From positions 38,418,680 through 38,482,679 of the forward strand of contig OX463848.1 of NCBI GenBank assembly GCA_949825065.1: a stretch of 64,000 bases of DNA. Direction: 5' to 3'. The position numbers and the translations under genes are program-made. A model generated the notes under the pieces. The model saw only the letters and a program-made list of their open reading frames with translations, made no database searches and was not told where the DNA came from. The stretch comes from Odontocerum albicorne. Taxonomy: Eukaryota; Arthropoda; Insecta; Trichoptera; Odontoceridae. This document shows positions 1 through 10,949 of the stretch, piece after piece (positions within the stretch are counted from its first letter, which is position 1; the number at the start of each line of letters is the position of its first letter).

Positions 1-580
1 TTTGATACATTAAATATGGCGAATGAATAGATTTAAATAATTTTTCGTGGTACAATTTTTAACACAATAAATGACAGTTAATTGTTTTTACAATACAGTA
101 AAATTAAAAAAAAAAGATTGCATGAATAAATAATCATAAATATAGATTTATTGATAGCAATGTAGTACGAGTATGTAAAAACATTCTGAAATTGGATATG
201 TATCTCAAGATAAACTGCAGAAAATATATTTGAGAGATAAACTATCAAGGGGTCTGGGCTCATGTTATAACATCCCCCCGGCTGAGATACACCTCATCAA
301 TATAGAGTGAATTCAACTTACGCGCTTGTATATGAAGACTGAGAAAAAAACATAAAATTAAGTTAGAAAAAATAAATAAGTAAATCTACAAATACCGTCT
401 CAGATTAACTGTCAGCAAAAATAGAAAAAAGCTGAGAGGAATCCAAATTTTATTAAAATTAAATAACAAATGAAAAATGATGTTCACACATACAAAGCAC
501 GATACAAAAAAATGAAAACATATGATACATATAAGTAGTAATATAAAACAACCCTCTTATTCACTGCTAGCGAAAAGAGA
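1..580. other. AT-rich DNA, no gene seen
   Basis: No open frame with recognisable similarity and no clear repeat structure. Short frames here are low-complexity Phe/Ile/Tyr-rich translations typical of AT-rich noncoding DNA. Confidence 0.6.
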
Positions 581-589
581 GAAACAAGA

Positions 590-800
590 GTGTCCAAATC
601 ACAACAAAAAAAATCTTACTGTTTAGAAGGTAACATTTCAGAGCATTTCTGGAGGTATAATTATTCACCCGCTCTTCCAAGGGTAGGGGCAACTCATTCC
701 AGCATTTGCTGGCTGAGTATGAGAAGGATCTCTCGAAAATGGTGGATTATGGTTTGGGAAGATTAAAAGAGTTTCATTGCTTCTAGTTTCATAGCCATTT
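590..800 (-). pseudogene. Probable LINE C-terminal remnant
   Basis: Read on the minus strand, the segment translates to a stretch with SYSASKCWNELPLPW, resembling the C-terminal tail of non-LTR reverse transcriptase proteins (basic patch, then SYSAS..WN.LP). Only about 50 residues are recognisable and there is no long open frame. The similarity is to the general tail pattern, not to a named element, so the call is tentative. Confidence 0.35.
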
Positions 801-1084
801 CACATAGCAATGCTCTCCAAAGAAATAATCAAATTTATGATACGTAGATCTTTCAATATTTGGTCCTTAAAAACAAAACTCATCAACAATACAAAACTTA
901 CAAAATATAATTCATATAAATAAAAATAAAATAGAATATTTATAAGATTAAGAAAAGGCGCATCATATTGCGACATTTATTTTTATTTCAACGGTCACAT
1001 AACCTTTTTGATATAAAGTTTAAAAAATCAACAATACTTGTATGTACTCGTATATATAATTTAACATAGACATGTAAGCACTCG

Positions 1085-1245
1085 TACAATAGGGAAAACC
1101 AGTACAAGTCGAACAAAGCAACAATGCAAATCAATACAATTCAATCATTTCATCCCAGCAAGAACGACTTCTTCGCTTGACTCCTGTAAGTAGCCAAAGC
1201 TATATAAAAATCTTAGTCTAAGTACAAAGTCTAATCTAGACAATG
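1085..1245 (+). repeat. Dispersed repeat, copy 1
   Basis: The segment around caattcaatca, then agcaagaac.acttctt and later atgaaaatc/ataaaaatc, matches 12,165-12,290 in the same orientation with scattered substitutions. No coding potential was recognised. It is probably an old piece of an unidentified element. Confidence 0.45.
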
Positions 1246-1779
1246 TCACCGATATTATTTTTTTATTTAAGAAACAAAGCTCAGCTTCTCATCAAATCTA
1301 GCTCCAAGATCAAACTATTTTTATGGGCATTCTTAATTGGGAATTGAACCCACATTTTTTGACAGATTAAAAATATTGCCATAAATAAAAAACATATAAT
1401 TCCAAGGAATATGTAGGGTAATAAGGTTAAGTAGATATGAACTCTGTGTCCATTATAATAGACGCCAGGTCTGAAGGGGTTTAAGAATATTGTGAGAAAG
1501 GCATTTACCCGAACGGTTTTATTCTCCGAGTACCGTTTTTCAGCATACAAATCAGAATCCCTTTAACCTGATGTGTCGGAGCAGGTAAAGTTGCAAGTAC
1601 TAAGGATATCCGGAGTGGAAGCTTTATCTCACCTTCTGATTGGCTCTAATTTTTAAAGCAGAGGTCTCAAACAAACTTTTTTATTATCTTTTAATTTAAA
1701 ACTTGCAAGCTTCGCAAAACTCGACAAACGAACACTTAGATATATTATATATAGTATGATGATAAATTCATCATTAATT

Positions 1780-2330
1780 TAGTGTCCTTTCAACTTAAAT
1801 CAAAATATTTAATGATACATTTTTGATAACTAAAATAATGAAATTTTTTTTAATTTAGCACTTTTTAATGGTTTATTTATGAGAAAAATAATTTCATTTT
1901 TATGTTTGGTACGTTTTACAGTAAATTTTAATAATGAAATTTTAACGATTGGCAATTCTTACGGCATACCATATTGGTGCCTAAAATAATGACATTTTAG
2001 TTAGGCACTTTTTCTGCTCAATTTTGATAACTAAATAATATCATACAAAGTTTAGCAGTTATAGTAAATTGTGATATCTGAAATAATGACATTTAAATGT
2101 TTGACACATTTAATGGTGATGTTTGATAGTTGCAATAATGATATTTCAAAGTTTAGCATCATAAATTATGAAAAAAAATTTAAGATAGACTAGTAAATTT
2201 TGATAAATACACTAATGACAGGAAGTTTAACACGTTTTATGGTAAACTTTGATAATTCTAATTGTGACATTTTAATTTTGGCAACTTGATATTGAAAATG
2301 TTGCTAACTAAAATAATGTAATTTTAAAGT
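1780..2330. repeat. Degenerate tandem repeat, ~60-65 bp period
   Basis: A motif of the form 'ttttgataactaaaataatg' followed by 'acatttta..gtttagcac' and 'tttatggtaaa' recurs about eight times with heavy divergence. Its distal end is included in the duplicated block (2,141 onward and 6,744 onward). It looks like an old satellite that has decayed. Confidence 0.5.
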
Positions 2331-2574
2331 GTGTGTCTTTGTTTCTCTTTACGAATTGGTGTTGTTATAAAAAAAACATTTGTAAACAGTATCTGGTCCA
2401 AAATGTATTCGAGTTTGTTATATACAGAACAACCTGTCAAGTTTATTACCATGTAGCAACATCTTCCAACAAACCAGAAAGGCTAGATAACAGTTTTTTT
2501 GTATTAATCGGAGACGCGAAAATTTTACCATACAATGCGTGGTAAATAAAGGAAATGGATTAATATTTTTGTAT

Positions 2575-2945
2575 ATTTTAATGATTGTGTGCGGTATACT
2601 GTGGGATGAACGTTTTTGGTCTGTCTGGAGTGATGAAGTGTGAGGATTTTGATTTCGCATGATGTTTCCAGTCGTAATCGAGTGCCACTGTTTGTCAGGT
2701 TGATGAGAATGTACAACGGGGTTTTGTTTTTGTGTAATCGAAAATCGGAAAGAAGTATCGATTTATTTTTTCATGCTATATGTCCTCAGCGAGATACAGG
2801 CAAAAGCCTAGTTTACTGGGGACACGACAAATGAAAGGCAACAAACCCAGAGCCATTAAAATTGTATGTCCAAATTAAATTAAGTGTTGTTTTTTTCGCA
2901 AATTATGCATATTTCTTGTCATGTGTAAAATACAATAAATAAAAT
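2575..2945 (+). repeat. Unclassified repeat family E, copy 1
   Basis: A ~370-bp dispersed repeat with internal landmark 'aaaagcctagtttactgggg' and ending 'cttgtcatgtgtaa' plus an A-rich aataaataaaataa tail. It also occurs at 7,195-7,565 (+), 25,492-25,660 (+, 5' truncated), 32,590-32,955 (-) and 45,345-45,712 (-). The constant A-rich end and variable opposite end suggest the 3' end of a retroelement (LINE 3' UTR or SINE); no RT or tRNA-like head was found, so the class stays open. Confidence 0.7.
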
Positions 2946-2956
2946 AAAAAATATAT

Positions 2957-3372
2957 ATGTTGTTCAGAAAGTAGTCTCGTATTTCTCGGATAGATGTCAT
3001 TAGGACAACATTTTCGTTACTCACTTCATTCCAAACAAGTTGAATGTATACTATTATGAAAGGTTATAGTTTAGCGCAATTTTTCGGTTATCGTCAACCC
3101 AATTTGCTTGATGTTTTTTGACATCATTTTGAAGAGCTAAAGAGTTTGTTTTTTTTGGTACTTGATACTTTTTACTATCGCAAAAGACAACATGCGACAA
3201 AAACAAAAATATACCATACGTACAATGTATGGCGACGATCCAGAAAGTGACTATATGCGTCAAATATGACATTCGAAGATGTTGATCACTCTGGAAGGCC
3301 GATTTCTACTGATGATTATCAAATGCATTGGGAATAATCAGTATTCTACGACACGAAAGTTAAAAACTCCAA
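2957..3372 (+). pseudogene. Mariner relic, 5' TIR and N-terminal domain
   Basis: Begins with a mariner-like terminal sequence 'gttcagaaagtagtctcgta'. About 280 bp downstream a plus-strand translation shows DVDHSGRPISTDD and then a YSTTRK-like stretch, which matches the end of the mariner paired-type helix-turn-helix DNA-binding region (SGRP...TDD). Frames are broken and the catalytic domain is missing. The same family appears at 7,569 (duplicate) and, inverted, at 43,578. Inactive remnant. Confidence 0.6.
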
Positions 3373-3426
3373 AACCATACAAACAACGAAAAACACCTCC
3401 CACGAGCATTTATTGCAATTTTTCAT

Positions 3427-3627
3427 TTCCGTGGCCTCTTTGGTAAGATGCCTGTCTTCCGACCTGGAGAATGCGGATTCGATTCCCACTGGAACCCAGT
3501 TAAAAAAAAGGTTTTTAGTATGGTTTTCACTTAAGGCCTCATAAACATCTTTCTGGTTGGCTGGAGGAGATTTTCGTATGCCAGTAATCTCATAAAGTTG
3601 AGCTGTATGCAATTGAAGTGTTATACT
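3427..3627 (+). mobile_element. tRNA-derived SINE, copy S1
   Basis: The head resembles a tRNA gene with an internal pol III promoter: an A-box-like 'tggcctctttggtaagatg' and a B-box 'gattcgattcc' about 40 bp later. A 3' tail begins 'ctggttggctggaggaga' and closely resembles the 3' end of LINE C. It lies in the 330-bp stretch missing from the second duplicated block. Similar heads occur at 42,660, 43,757 and 63,930. Confidence 0.75.
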
Positions 3628-4304
3628 TAATTCGCTCGGGCGCTGCTATAGCTACCAGACGAGATTTGTTTAATATCAGTGGGCTTAAGTACCGAGTTAG
3701 AGCGCCCTTGAGTAAAGTTTGCTTCCTAAACGGTGTTATATAAACTGGTCCATTGAATTGAGTTCGACTTAAAAATACGAAATATTAAATTCAAATAATC
3801 TTATATATTTTGATTGAAAACACTGTTGAGTAACGCACACTAAAGCTTTCATAAATATAGTCTGTAACAGACATTATCAGATTTTCTGAAAAAAAATTTA
3901 AAAACTTGACCCAATATTGTCAACTTCTGTTAAGCCAAGATACGGAGCGTGTGAACTTGGATTGATACGAAGTAAGTTGTTACCATTTCTACATCCCGTT
4001 GAATTTCATTACGATCCTACGAGACTGCAATATCATTTGGATCAATTTGAATAATTTTAACATAATAAAATTCTTGGCCTTTTAAATGTCGTTAGTGGGA
4101 TTTATTTATGTATAAAAAATATACAGATTTTTATAACCAAAATTCTTTTACAACACTTCAGTGGCAGACTATTTCGATATTTTTATTGTTCATCGACGGT
4201 ACAACGCACCTTACATAAATATTTGAAAAAAAAGGAGTTCATGCTCCATTTAAAATATAAAAAATAATATTCTTAAAATTAAAAATATTTTTATAATAAT
4301 ACCT

Positions 4305-4445
4305 ACATATTATTTATAGTTAAGGCGTTAACGTTTTGGAGGTTAAAAGACAAAGTTAGTAAAACACTGTTTATTCTACTTTGTGGTGTAAATAATATAT
4401 AAAGTGTAATAAACAGTGTTTGACTTAACAAATTGCAATTTATAA
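4305..4445. repeat. Inverted pair of Penelope-type tails, core lost
   Basis: Left half contains 'aacactgtttattctacttt' (minus-strand tail); right half contains its reverse complement with 'aataaacagtgtttgactta'. The same tail occurs next to Penelope-like coding remnants at 9,940 and 26,745. Only the terminal parts remain here, joined head to head. Duplicated at 8,585-8,720. Confidence 0.6.
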
Positions 4446-4742
4446 CAATTGGATACAACGAATTAAAAATACGCACCAAAAAAAACACTTAAAATAATAT
4501 ATATGTTATGTTAAATTAAGAAATACACGTGTTAAAATGATAACAACAATTATAAAATTTGACAATCATTGCTGCTCATACAACACTTGTTTCCTAACCA
4601 GCTGCTCGCACCGCATCATATCAATTTGGCATTAATGCGAAAAAAATATTACAGTACGAATTCAATATTACATTAACTCAGCAATCAGCCTATTTTTATA
4701 ACTTGACAGACTATGGAATATATCGGCTTGATATATCCACGA

Positions 4743-5360
4743 ATATGTTAGAAATAGACGCCAAATTCACACACTGCCTCTATTGTATAATATCCTTAAC
4801 TGTCCCGCCGCACCCTCTTATCTCGCCGAAAATTTTCAGCGTCTTTCCAATCATGGATTAGCGCTACGCTCAAACAGAGATTGTTTATTGGCCTTTCCAG
4901 TTCACCGCTCCTCTTTCTTTACGTCGTCCTTTACTGCCCATGCAGTGAGACTCTGGAATCAATTACAAACCAATATAAGACTCGCTCCGTCCTTGGCATG
5001 CTTTAAGAAGCGACTGAAAAAACTCTTAATTTCTAGTCAGTAAAATAACGTGTTTCATTCCTGATTTTTCTTTTCCTTTCCTCTCCACCATCCTTTCCTT
5101 TCCTTTTGATTGATGATATCTCCTTTTATATGAAAAATAATGTTCGGGTGATTGTCCGTCTTTGTGGGGTTGTGCATGTTCTCGCGAGCATGTTCTTGCG
5201 TATATGTTTATGGATTTCGTGGGGATGGATAGTCATTTGAATGATTTATGCGACGACGTAACTTGCTTCATTTAGTTTTGTCTGGTTGGTTGGAAGAGAT
5301 TGCCACCTGGCAATAAACCCGCCAGATTGTATTGCAATAAAAGTGTTAAATAAAAAATAA
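4743..5360 (+). pseudogene. LINE C, 5'-truncated copy C1 (RT C-terminus + 3' UTR)
   Basis: The frame through 5,043 encodes the RT tail of a non-LTR retrotransposon (CR1/Jockey-like type): RRQIHTLPLLYNILN, then VRLWNQLQTNIR and SLACFKKRLKKLL before the stop. No ATG applies because the copy is 5' truncated. A ~300-bp 3' UTR follows, with pyrimidine-rich tracts and the hallmark 'ttggttggaagagattgcca', ending in an aataaa-type tail near 5,355. Six related copies lie in this window. RT catalytic motifs are absent. Confidence 0.8.
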
Positions 5361-5582
5361 AAATAATATATCCACGAATATATTCCACAAAATATGCTTT
5401 ATTTTTATACGGAAGTTTTTATTGGTAATTAAAGGTACTTTGTTTTCAGTAAAAAAAAATTGCGTATGGCAAGTATGCATTGAAGGAACTCGAATATTGA
5501 AAAAGCCAAGCAATCTAGTACAATTTGATTGATAATTGATGTTTTCATACAAAATAAATAAATTATTTATATCTCCGAGGTA

Positions 5583-6543
5583 ATCAATTCCATCTTCATA
5601 CAAGATAGTTATATTGACTGTAAATTGTAATGTGCTTAGTCCACTACTGTTTATTAATCAATTCCATCTTCATACAAGATAGTTATATTGACTGTAAATT
5701 GTAATGTGCTTAGTCCACTACTGTTTATTAATCAATTCCATCTTCATACAAGATAGTTATATTGACTGTCAATTGTAATGTGCTTAGTCCACTACTGTTT
5801 ATTAATCAATTCCATCTTCATACAAGATAGTTATATTGACTGTAAATTGTAATGTGCTTAGTCCACTACTGTTTATTAATCAATTCCATCTTCATACAAG
5901 ATAGTTATATTGACTGTCAATTGTAATGTGCTTAGTCCACTACTGTTTATTAATCAATTCCATCTTCATACAAGATAGTTATATTGACTGTAAATTGTAA
6001 TGTGCTTAGTCCACTACTGTTTATTAATCAATTCCATCTTCATACAAGATAGTTATATTGACTGTAAATTGTAATGTGCTTAGTCCACTACTGTTTATTA
6101 ATCAATTCCATCTTCATACAAGATAGTTATATTGACTGTAAATTGTAATGTGCTTAGTCCACTACTGTTTATTAATCAATTCCATCTTCATACAAGATAG
6201 TTATATTGACTGTAAATTGTAATGTGCTTAGTCCACTACTGTTTATTAATCAATTCCATCTTCATACAAGATAGTTATATTGACTGTAAATTGTAATGTG
6301 CTTAGTCCACTACTGTTTATTAATCAATTCCATCTTCATACAAGATAGTTATATTGACTGTCAATTGTAATGTGCTTAGTCCACTACTGTTTATTAATCA
6401 ATTCCATCTTCATACAAGATAGTTATATTGACTGTAAATTGTAATGTGCTTAGTCCACTACTGTTTATTAATCAATTCCATCTTCATACAAGATAGTTAT
6501 ATTGACTGTAAATTGTAATGTGCTTAGTCCACTACTGTTTATT
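5583..6543 (+). repeat. 74-bp satellite array (~13 units)
   Basis: Near-identical 74-bp units begin with 'atcaattccatcttcatac' and end with 'ccactactgtttatta'. The only recurrent variant I saw is A/C at unit position 40 (C in units 3, 5 and 11). The array ends at the N run, so its true length is unknown. The unit is nearly the same as single-copy 9,890-9,963: flanking DNA plus the outer end of a Penelope-type tail. Confidence 0.97.
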
Positions 6544-6743
6544 NNNNNNNNNNNNNNNNNNNNNNNNNNNNNNNNNNNNNNNNNNNNNNNNNNNNNNNNN
6601 NNNNNNNNNNNNNNNNNNNNNNNNNNNNNNNNNNNNNNNNNNNNNNNNNNNNNNNNNNNNNNNNNNNNNNNNNNNNNNNNNNNNNNNNNNNNNNNNNNNN
6701 NNNNNNNNNNNNNNNNNNNNNNNNNNNNNNNNNNNNNNNNNNN
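6544..6743. other. Assembly gap, 200 N
   Basis: A run of exactly 200 N, a usual placeholder length. It begins inside the 74-bp satellite and ends at the start of duplicated block 2, consistent with an unresolved tandem array. Confidence 0.99.
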
Positions 6744-7194
6744 ATATTTGAAAGTTTGGCGTCATAAATTATGAAAAAAAAAAAATTAAGATAGACTAGT
6801 AAATTTTGATAAATACACTAATGACAGGAAGTTTAACACGTTTTATGGTAAACTTTGATAATTCTAATTGTGACATTTTAATTTTGGCAACTTGATATGG
6901 AAAATGTTGATAACCAAAGTAATGTATTGTAATTTTAAAGTGTGCGTCTTTGTTTCTCTTTACGAATTGAGGTTGTTATAATAAAACATTTGTAAACAGT
7001 CTCTGGTCCAAAATGTACTCGAGTTTGTTATATACAGAACAACCTGTCAAGTTTATTACCATGTAGCAACATTTTCCAACAAACCATAAAGGCTAATTAA
7101 CAGATTTTTTTTTGTATTATCGGAGACGCGAAAATTTTACTATACAATGCGTGGTAAATAAAGGAAATGGATTAATATTTTTGTATATTTTAAT

Positions 7195-7565
7195 GATTGT
7201 GTGCGGTATATTGTGGGATGAACGTTTTTGGTCTGTCTGGAGTGATGAAGTGTGAGGATTTTGATTTCGCATGATGTTTCCAGTTGTAATCGAGTGTCAC
7301 TGTTTGTCAAGTTGATGAGAATGGTACAACGGGGGTTTCGTTTTTGTGTAATCGAAAATCGGAAAGAAGTATCGAGTTATTTTTTCATGCCATATGTCCT
7401 CAGCGAGATACAGGCAAAAGCCTAGTTTACTGGGGACACGACAAATGAAAGGCAACAAACCCAGAGCCATTAAAATTGTATGTCCAAATTAAATTACCTG
7501 TTGTTTTTTCGCGCATTATGCATATTTCTTGTCATGTGTAAAATACAATAAATAAAATAAAAAAT
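7195..7565 (+). repeat. Repeat family E, copy 2
   Basis: Duplicate of the 2,575 copy, with the 'aaaagcctagtttactgggg' landmark and the aataaataaaataa tail. It lies within duplicated block 2. Confidence 0.7.
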
Positions 7566-7568
7566 AAA

Positions 7569-7980
7569 TATGTTGTTCAGAAAGTAGTCTCGTATTTCCC
7601 GGCTAGATGTCATTAGGACAACATTTTCGTTACTCACTTCATTCCAAACATGTTGAATGTATACTATTATGAAAGGTTATAGTTTAGCACCATTTTTTGG
7701 TTATCGTCAACCTAATTTGCTTGATGTTTTTGACACATTTTGAAGAGTTAAAAAGTTTGATTTTTTTAGTACTTGATACTTTTTACTACCGCAAAAGACA
7801 GCATGCGACAAAAACAAAAATATACCATACGTGCAATGTATGGAGACGATCCAGAAAGTGACTATATGCGTCAAATATGATATTCGAAGATGTTGATCAC
7901 TCTGGAAGGCCGATTGCTACTGATGATTATCAAATGCATTGGGAATAATCAGTATTCTACGACACGAAAGTTTAAAACTC
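7569..7980 (+). pseudogene. Mariner relic, duplicated copy
   Basis: Duplicate of the 2,957 relic: terminal 'gttcagaaagtagtctcgta' and downstream coding remnant DVDHSGRP..TDD. It ends at the deletion/insertion junction where copy 1 carries the SINE-bearing stretch. Confidence 0.6.
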
Positions 7981-8584
7981 GAGCGCCCTTGAGTAAAGTT
8001 TGCTTCCTTAACGGTGTTATATAAACTGGTCCATTGAATTGAGTTTGACTTAAAAATACGAAATATTAAATTCAAATAATCTTATATATTTTGATTGGAA
8101 ACACTGTTGAATAACGCACACTAAAGCTTTCATAAATATAGTCTGCAACAGACATTCTCAGATTTTCTGAAAAAAAATTAAAAAACATGACCCAATATTG
8201 TCAACTTCTGTTAAGACAAGATACGGAGCGTGTGAACTTGGATTGATACGAAGTAAGTTGTTACCATTTCTACATCCCGTTGAATTTCATTACGATCCTA
8301 CGAGACTGCAATATCATTTGGATCAATTTGAATAATTTTAACATAGTAAAATTCTTGGCCTTTTAAATGTCGTTAGTGGGATTTATTTATGTATAACAAA
8401 TATACAGATTTTTATAACCAAAATTCTTTTACAACACTTCAGTGGCAGACTATTTCGATATTTTTATTGTTCATCGACGGTACAACGTACCTTACATAAA
8501 TATTTGAAAAAAAATAGTTTATGCTCCATTTAAAATATAAAAAATAATAATCTTAAAATTAAAAATAAATTTATAATAATACCT

Positions 8585-8720
8585 ACATATTATTTATAGT
8601 TAAGGCGTTAACGTTTTGGAGGTTAAAATACAAAGTTAGTAAAACACTGTTTATTCTACTTTGTGGTGTAAATATATAGTGTAATAAACAGTATTTGACT
8701 TAACAAATTGAAATTTATAA
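8585..8720. repeat. Inverted pair of Penelope-type tails, duplicated copy
   Basis: Same head-to-head tails as 4,305-4,445, with a few substitutions and a shorter centre. Confidence 0.6.
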
Positions 8721-9035
8721 CAATTGGATAAAACGAATTAAAAATACACACCAACAAAAACACTTAAAATAATATATATGTTATGTTAAGTTAAGAAATA
8801 CACGAGTTAAAATGATATCAAAAATGATAAAATTTGACAATCAATGCTGCTCATACAACACTTGTTTCCTAACCAGCTGCTCGCACCGCATCATATCAAT
8901 TTGGCATTAATGCGAAAACAATATTACATTACGAATTCAATATTACATTAACTCAGCAATCAGCCTTTTTTTATAACTTGACAGACTATGGAATATATCG
9001 GCTTGATATATCCACAAATATATCGGCTTGATATA

Positions 9036-9655
9036 TCCACGAATATGTTAGAAATAGACGCCAAATTCACATGCCGTCTCTATTGTATAATATCCTTAAC
9101 TGTCCCGCCGCACCCTCTTATCTCGCCGAAAATTTTCAGCGTCTTTCCAATCATGGATTAGCGCTACGCTCAAACAGAGATTGTTTATTGGCCTTCCCAG
9201 TTCACCGCTCCTCTTTCTTTACGTCGTCCTTTACTGTCCATGCAGTGAGACTCTGGAATCAATTACAAACCAATATAAGACTCGCTCCGTCCTTGGCATG
9301 CTTTAAGAAGCGACTGAAAAAACTCTTAATTTCTATTCAGTAAAATAACGTGTTTCATTCCTGATTTTTTTTTTCCTTTCCTCTCCACCATCCTTTCCTT
9401 TCCTTTTGATTGATGATATCTCAATTTATACGAAAAATAATGTTCGGGTGATTGTCCGTCTTTGTGGGGTTCGTGAGCATGTTCTCGCGTATATGTTTAT
9501 GGATTTCGTGGGGATGGATAGTCATTTGAATGATTTATGCGACGACGTAACTTGCTTCATTTAGTTTTGTCTGGTTGGTTGGAAGAGATTGCCACCTGGC
9601 AATAAACCCGCCAGATTGTATTGCAATAAAAGTGTTAAATAAAAAATAAAAATAA
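9036..9655 (+). pseudogene. LINE C, 5'-truncated copy C2
   Basis: Same content as C1: RT tail frame ending at 9,343 (LLYNILNCPAAPSYLAENF, VRLWNQLQTNIR, FKKRLKKLL), then the 3' UTR with 'ttggttggaagagattgcca' and an aataaa tail. It is part of duplicated block 2, so it arose by duplication and not by a separate insertion. Confidence 0.8.
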
Positions 9656-9934
9656 TATATCCACGAATATATTCCACAAAATATGCTTTATTTTTAGACG
9701 GAAGTTTTTATTGGTAATTAAAGGTACTCTTTCAGTAAAAAAAAACTTACTTTTCAGTAAAAAAAAATAGCGTATGGCAAGTATGCATTGAAGGAACTCG
9801 AATATTGAAAAAGCCAAGCAATCTAGGACAATTTGATTGATAATTGATGTTTTTATACAAAATAAGTAAATCATTTATATTTCAAAGGTAATCAATTCCA
9901 TCTTCGTTCAAGATAGTTATAATGAATGTAACAT

Positions 9935-10330
9935 GTAATTTGCTTAGTCCAACACTGTTTATTCCACTTTATAAAACGATATAACCCTACTGGTTTCAAG
10001 TTTTTCACCTCATCATCAGGTGAGCACAAACAAGACTGGATTTTATTCGAACTGGTACCGACATACACGTTTCTAACGGTAAAAGTTCGGGTTGGGGATT
10101 GCGGGTGGAGGGAGGCAGGATATAACTTCAGCAAGCAGCAGTGAAATCTTGGGAATATATATGTTTGCCAGATGTTTATTCCAATGCACTGACATGGCTA
10201 TTTCTAGGGCATCTAATCTGTCAAATTTATTAACGGAAATAAATTCTATATCTATATTCCCACAAAGTTACATTTGTGCCCAATTTATGATTCCCTTCTT
10301 TCCTAAAAATTCAATAAATAGAATGTAAAA
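9935..10330 (-). pseudogene. Penelope-like element end, GIY-YIG tail remnant
   Basis: On the minus strand a frame running to a stop at 10,073-10,075 reads RLDALEIAMSVHWNK, then about 30 residues ending IPNPNFYR. A 'LD.LE' motif near the protein end is what I expect for the C-terminal GIY-YIG endonuclease of Penelope-like retroelements. Downstream is a noncoding tail with a hammerhead-like core (CTGATGA at 10,019-10,013, GAAAC at 9,997-9,993, minus strand) and a terminal 'gaataaacagtgt'. No RT domain is present. A related copy lies at 26,745. Assignment is inference. Confidence 0.5.
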
Positions 10331-10670
10331 AAATTAACAATCATTAAAAAACGTTCCATGCAAATCACATTTTCCACGCAACAAACATTGCGATTTCACG
10401 TTTAAAACTTAAATTATCATTGAAACTTTCAGTTAAACATATTTTATTTTTTGATGACCGACCGTTCCGTTGCATGTACTAATTTTCCACACACTTTTTT
10501 ACTTTAATTTTAGTTAAGTTTTTTTATTATCATTGTGTAAATAAATTGAACCAACCATGAATTTTCGGCGTGAAATATATATTTTAAAATTTTAAATAAA
10601 TTGTTTCGATTTTATTTCTTTTTAAAAAAAGTGCAATTTTAATTTATTTTTTAATGTGCTTATAATGTAT
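10331..10670. other. AT-rich DNA, nothing recognised
   Basis: No coding frame or repeat recognised. Confidence 0.5.
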
Positions 10671-10674
10671 GATA

Positions 10675-10945
10675 TACTTACATGAATTGAAACTCTGGAA
10701 CCATTTACAAACGAATGTAAGAGTCGCTCCGTCATTGGCATGTTTTAAAAAGCGACTGAAAAAAAAATCTAATTTCAAGTTAGCAATACAACGTATTTCA
10801 ATCCTGATTTTTCTTCCCTCTCCACCTTCTCTTCCTTTGACTAATGATATCTTACTTTTGCTTTTATTTTATGTAACATATGTGGATTGCCACGTGGCAA
10901 TAAGCCCGCCATATTTTTTACAATGAAGGGTTAAATAAAAATAAA
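10675..10945 (+). pseudogene. LINE C, short copy C3
   Basis: A strongly 5'-truncated copy: KLWNHLQTNVRVAPSLACF and KKRLKK, then a shortened UTR ending 'gccacgtggcaataagcccg' and an aaataaa tail. Most of the usual 3' UTR is deleted. Confidence 0.7.
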
Positions 10946-10949
10946 TAAA

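Larger units (their letters stand above)
2141..5656 (+). repeat. Segmental duplication, copy 1 (~3.5 kb)
   Basis: This block is collinear with 6,744-9,963 at high identity: family E repeat, mariner relic, AT-rich spacer, Penelope-type tail pair and LINE C 3' end occur in the same order and orientation. The main difference is a 330-bp stretch (about 3,370-3,699) containing a SINE, absent from copy 2. The last part runs into the 74-bp satellite. Confidence 0.9.
6744..9963 (+). repeat. Segmental duplication, copy 2 (~3.2 kb)
   Basis: Collinear with 2,141-5,656. It lacks the 330-bp SINE-bearing stretch (junction near 7,980) and has a short extra duplication near 9,000-9,030 ('tatcggcttgatatatccac' twice). 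At its right end it continues into a longer Penelope-like end instead of the satellite. Confidence 0.9.

Noticed and set aside
5583..6543. Regular 74-bp repeat as a CRISPR array
   Set aside because: Whole units repeat without unique spacers, and the context is eukaryotic.
6502..6774. Open frames running through the N gap
   Set aside because: They consist almost entirely of undefined residues.
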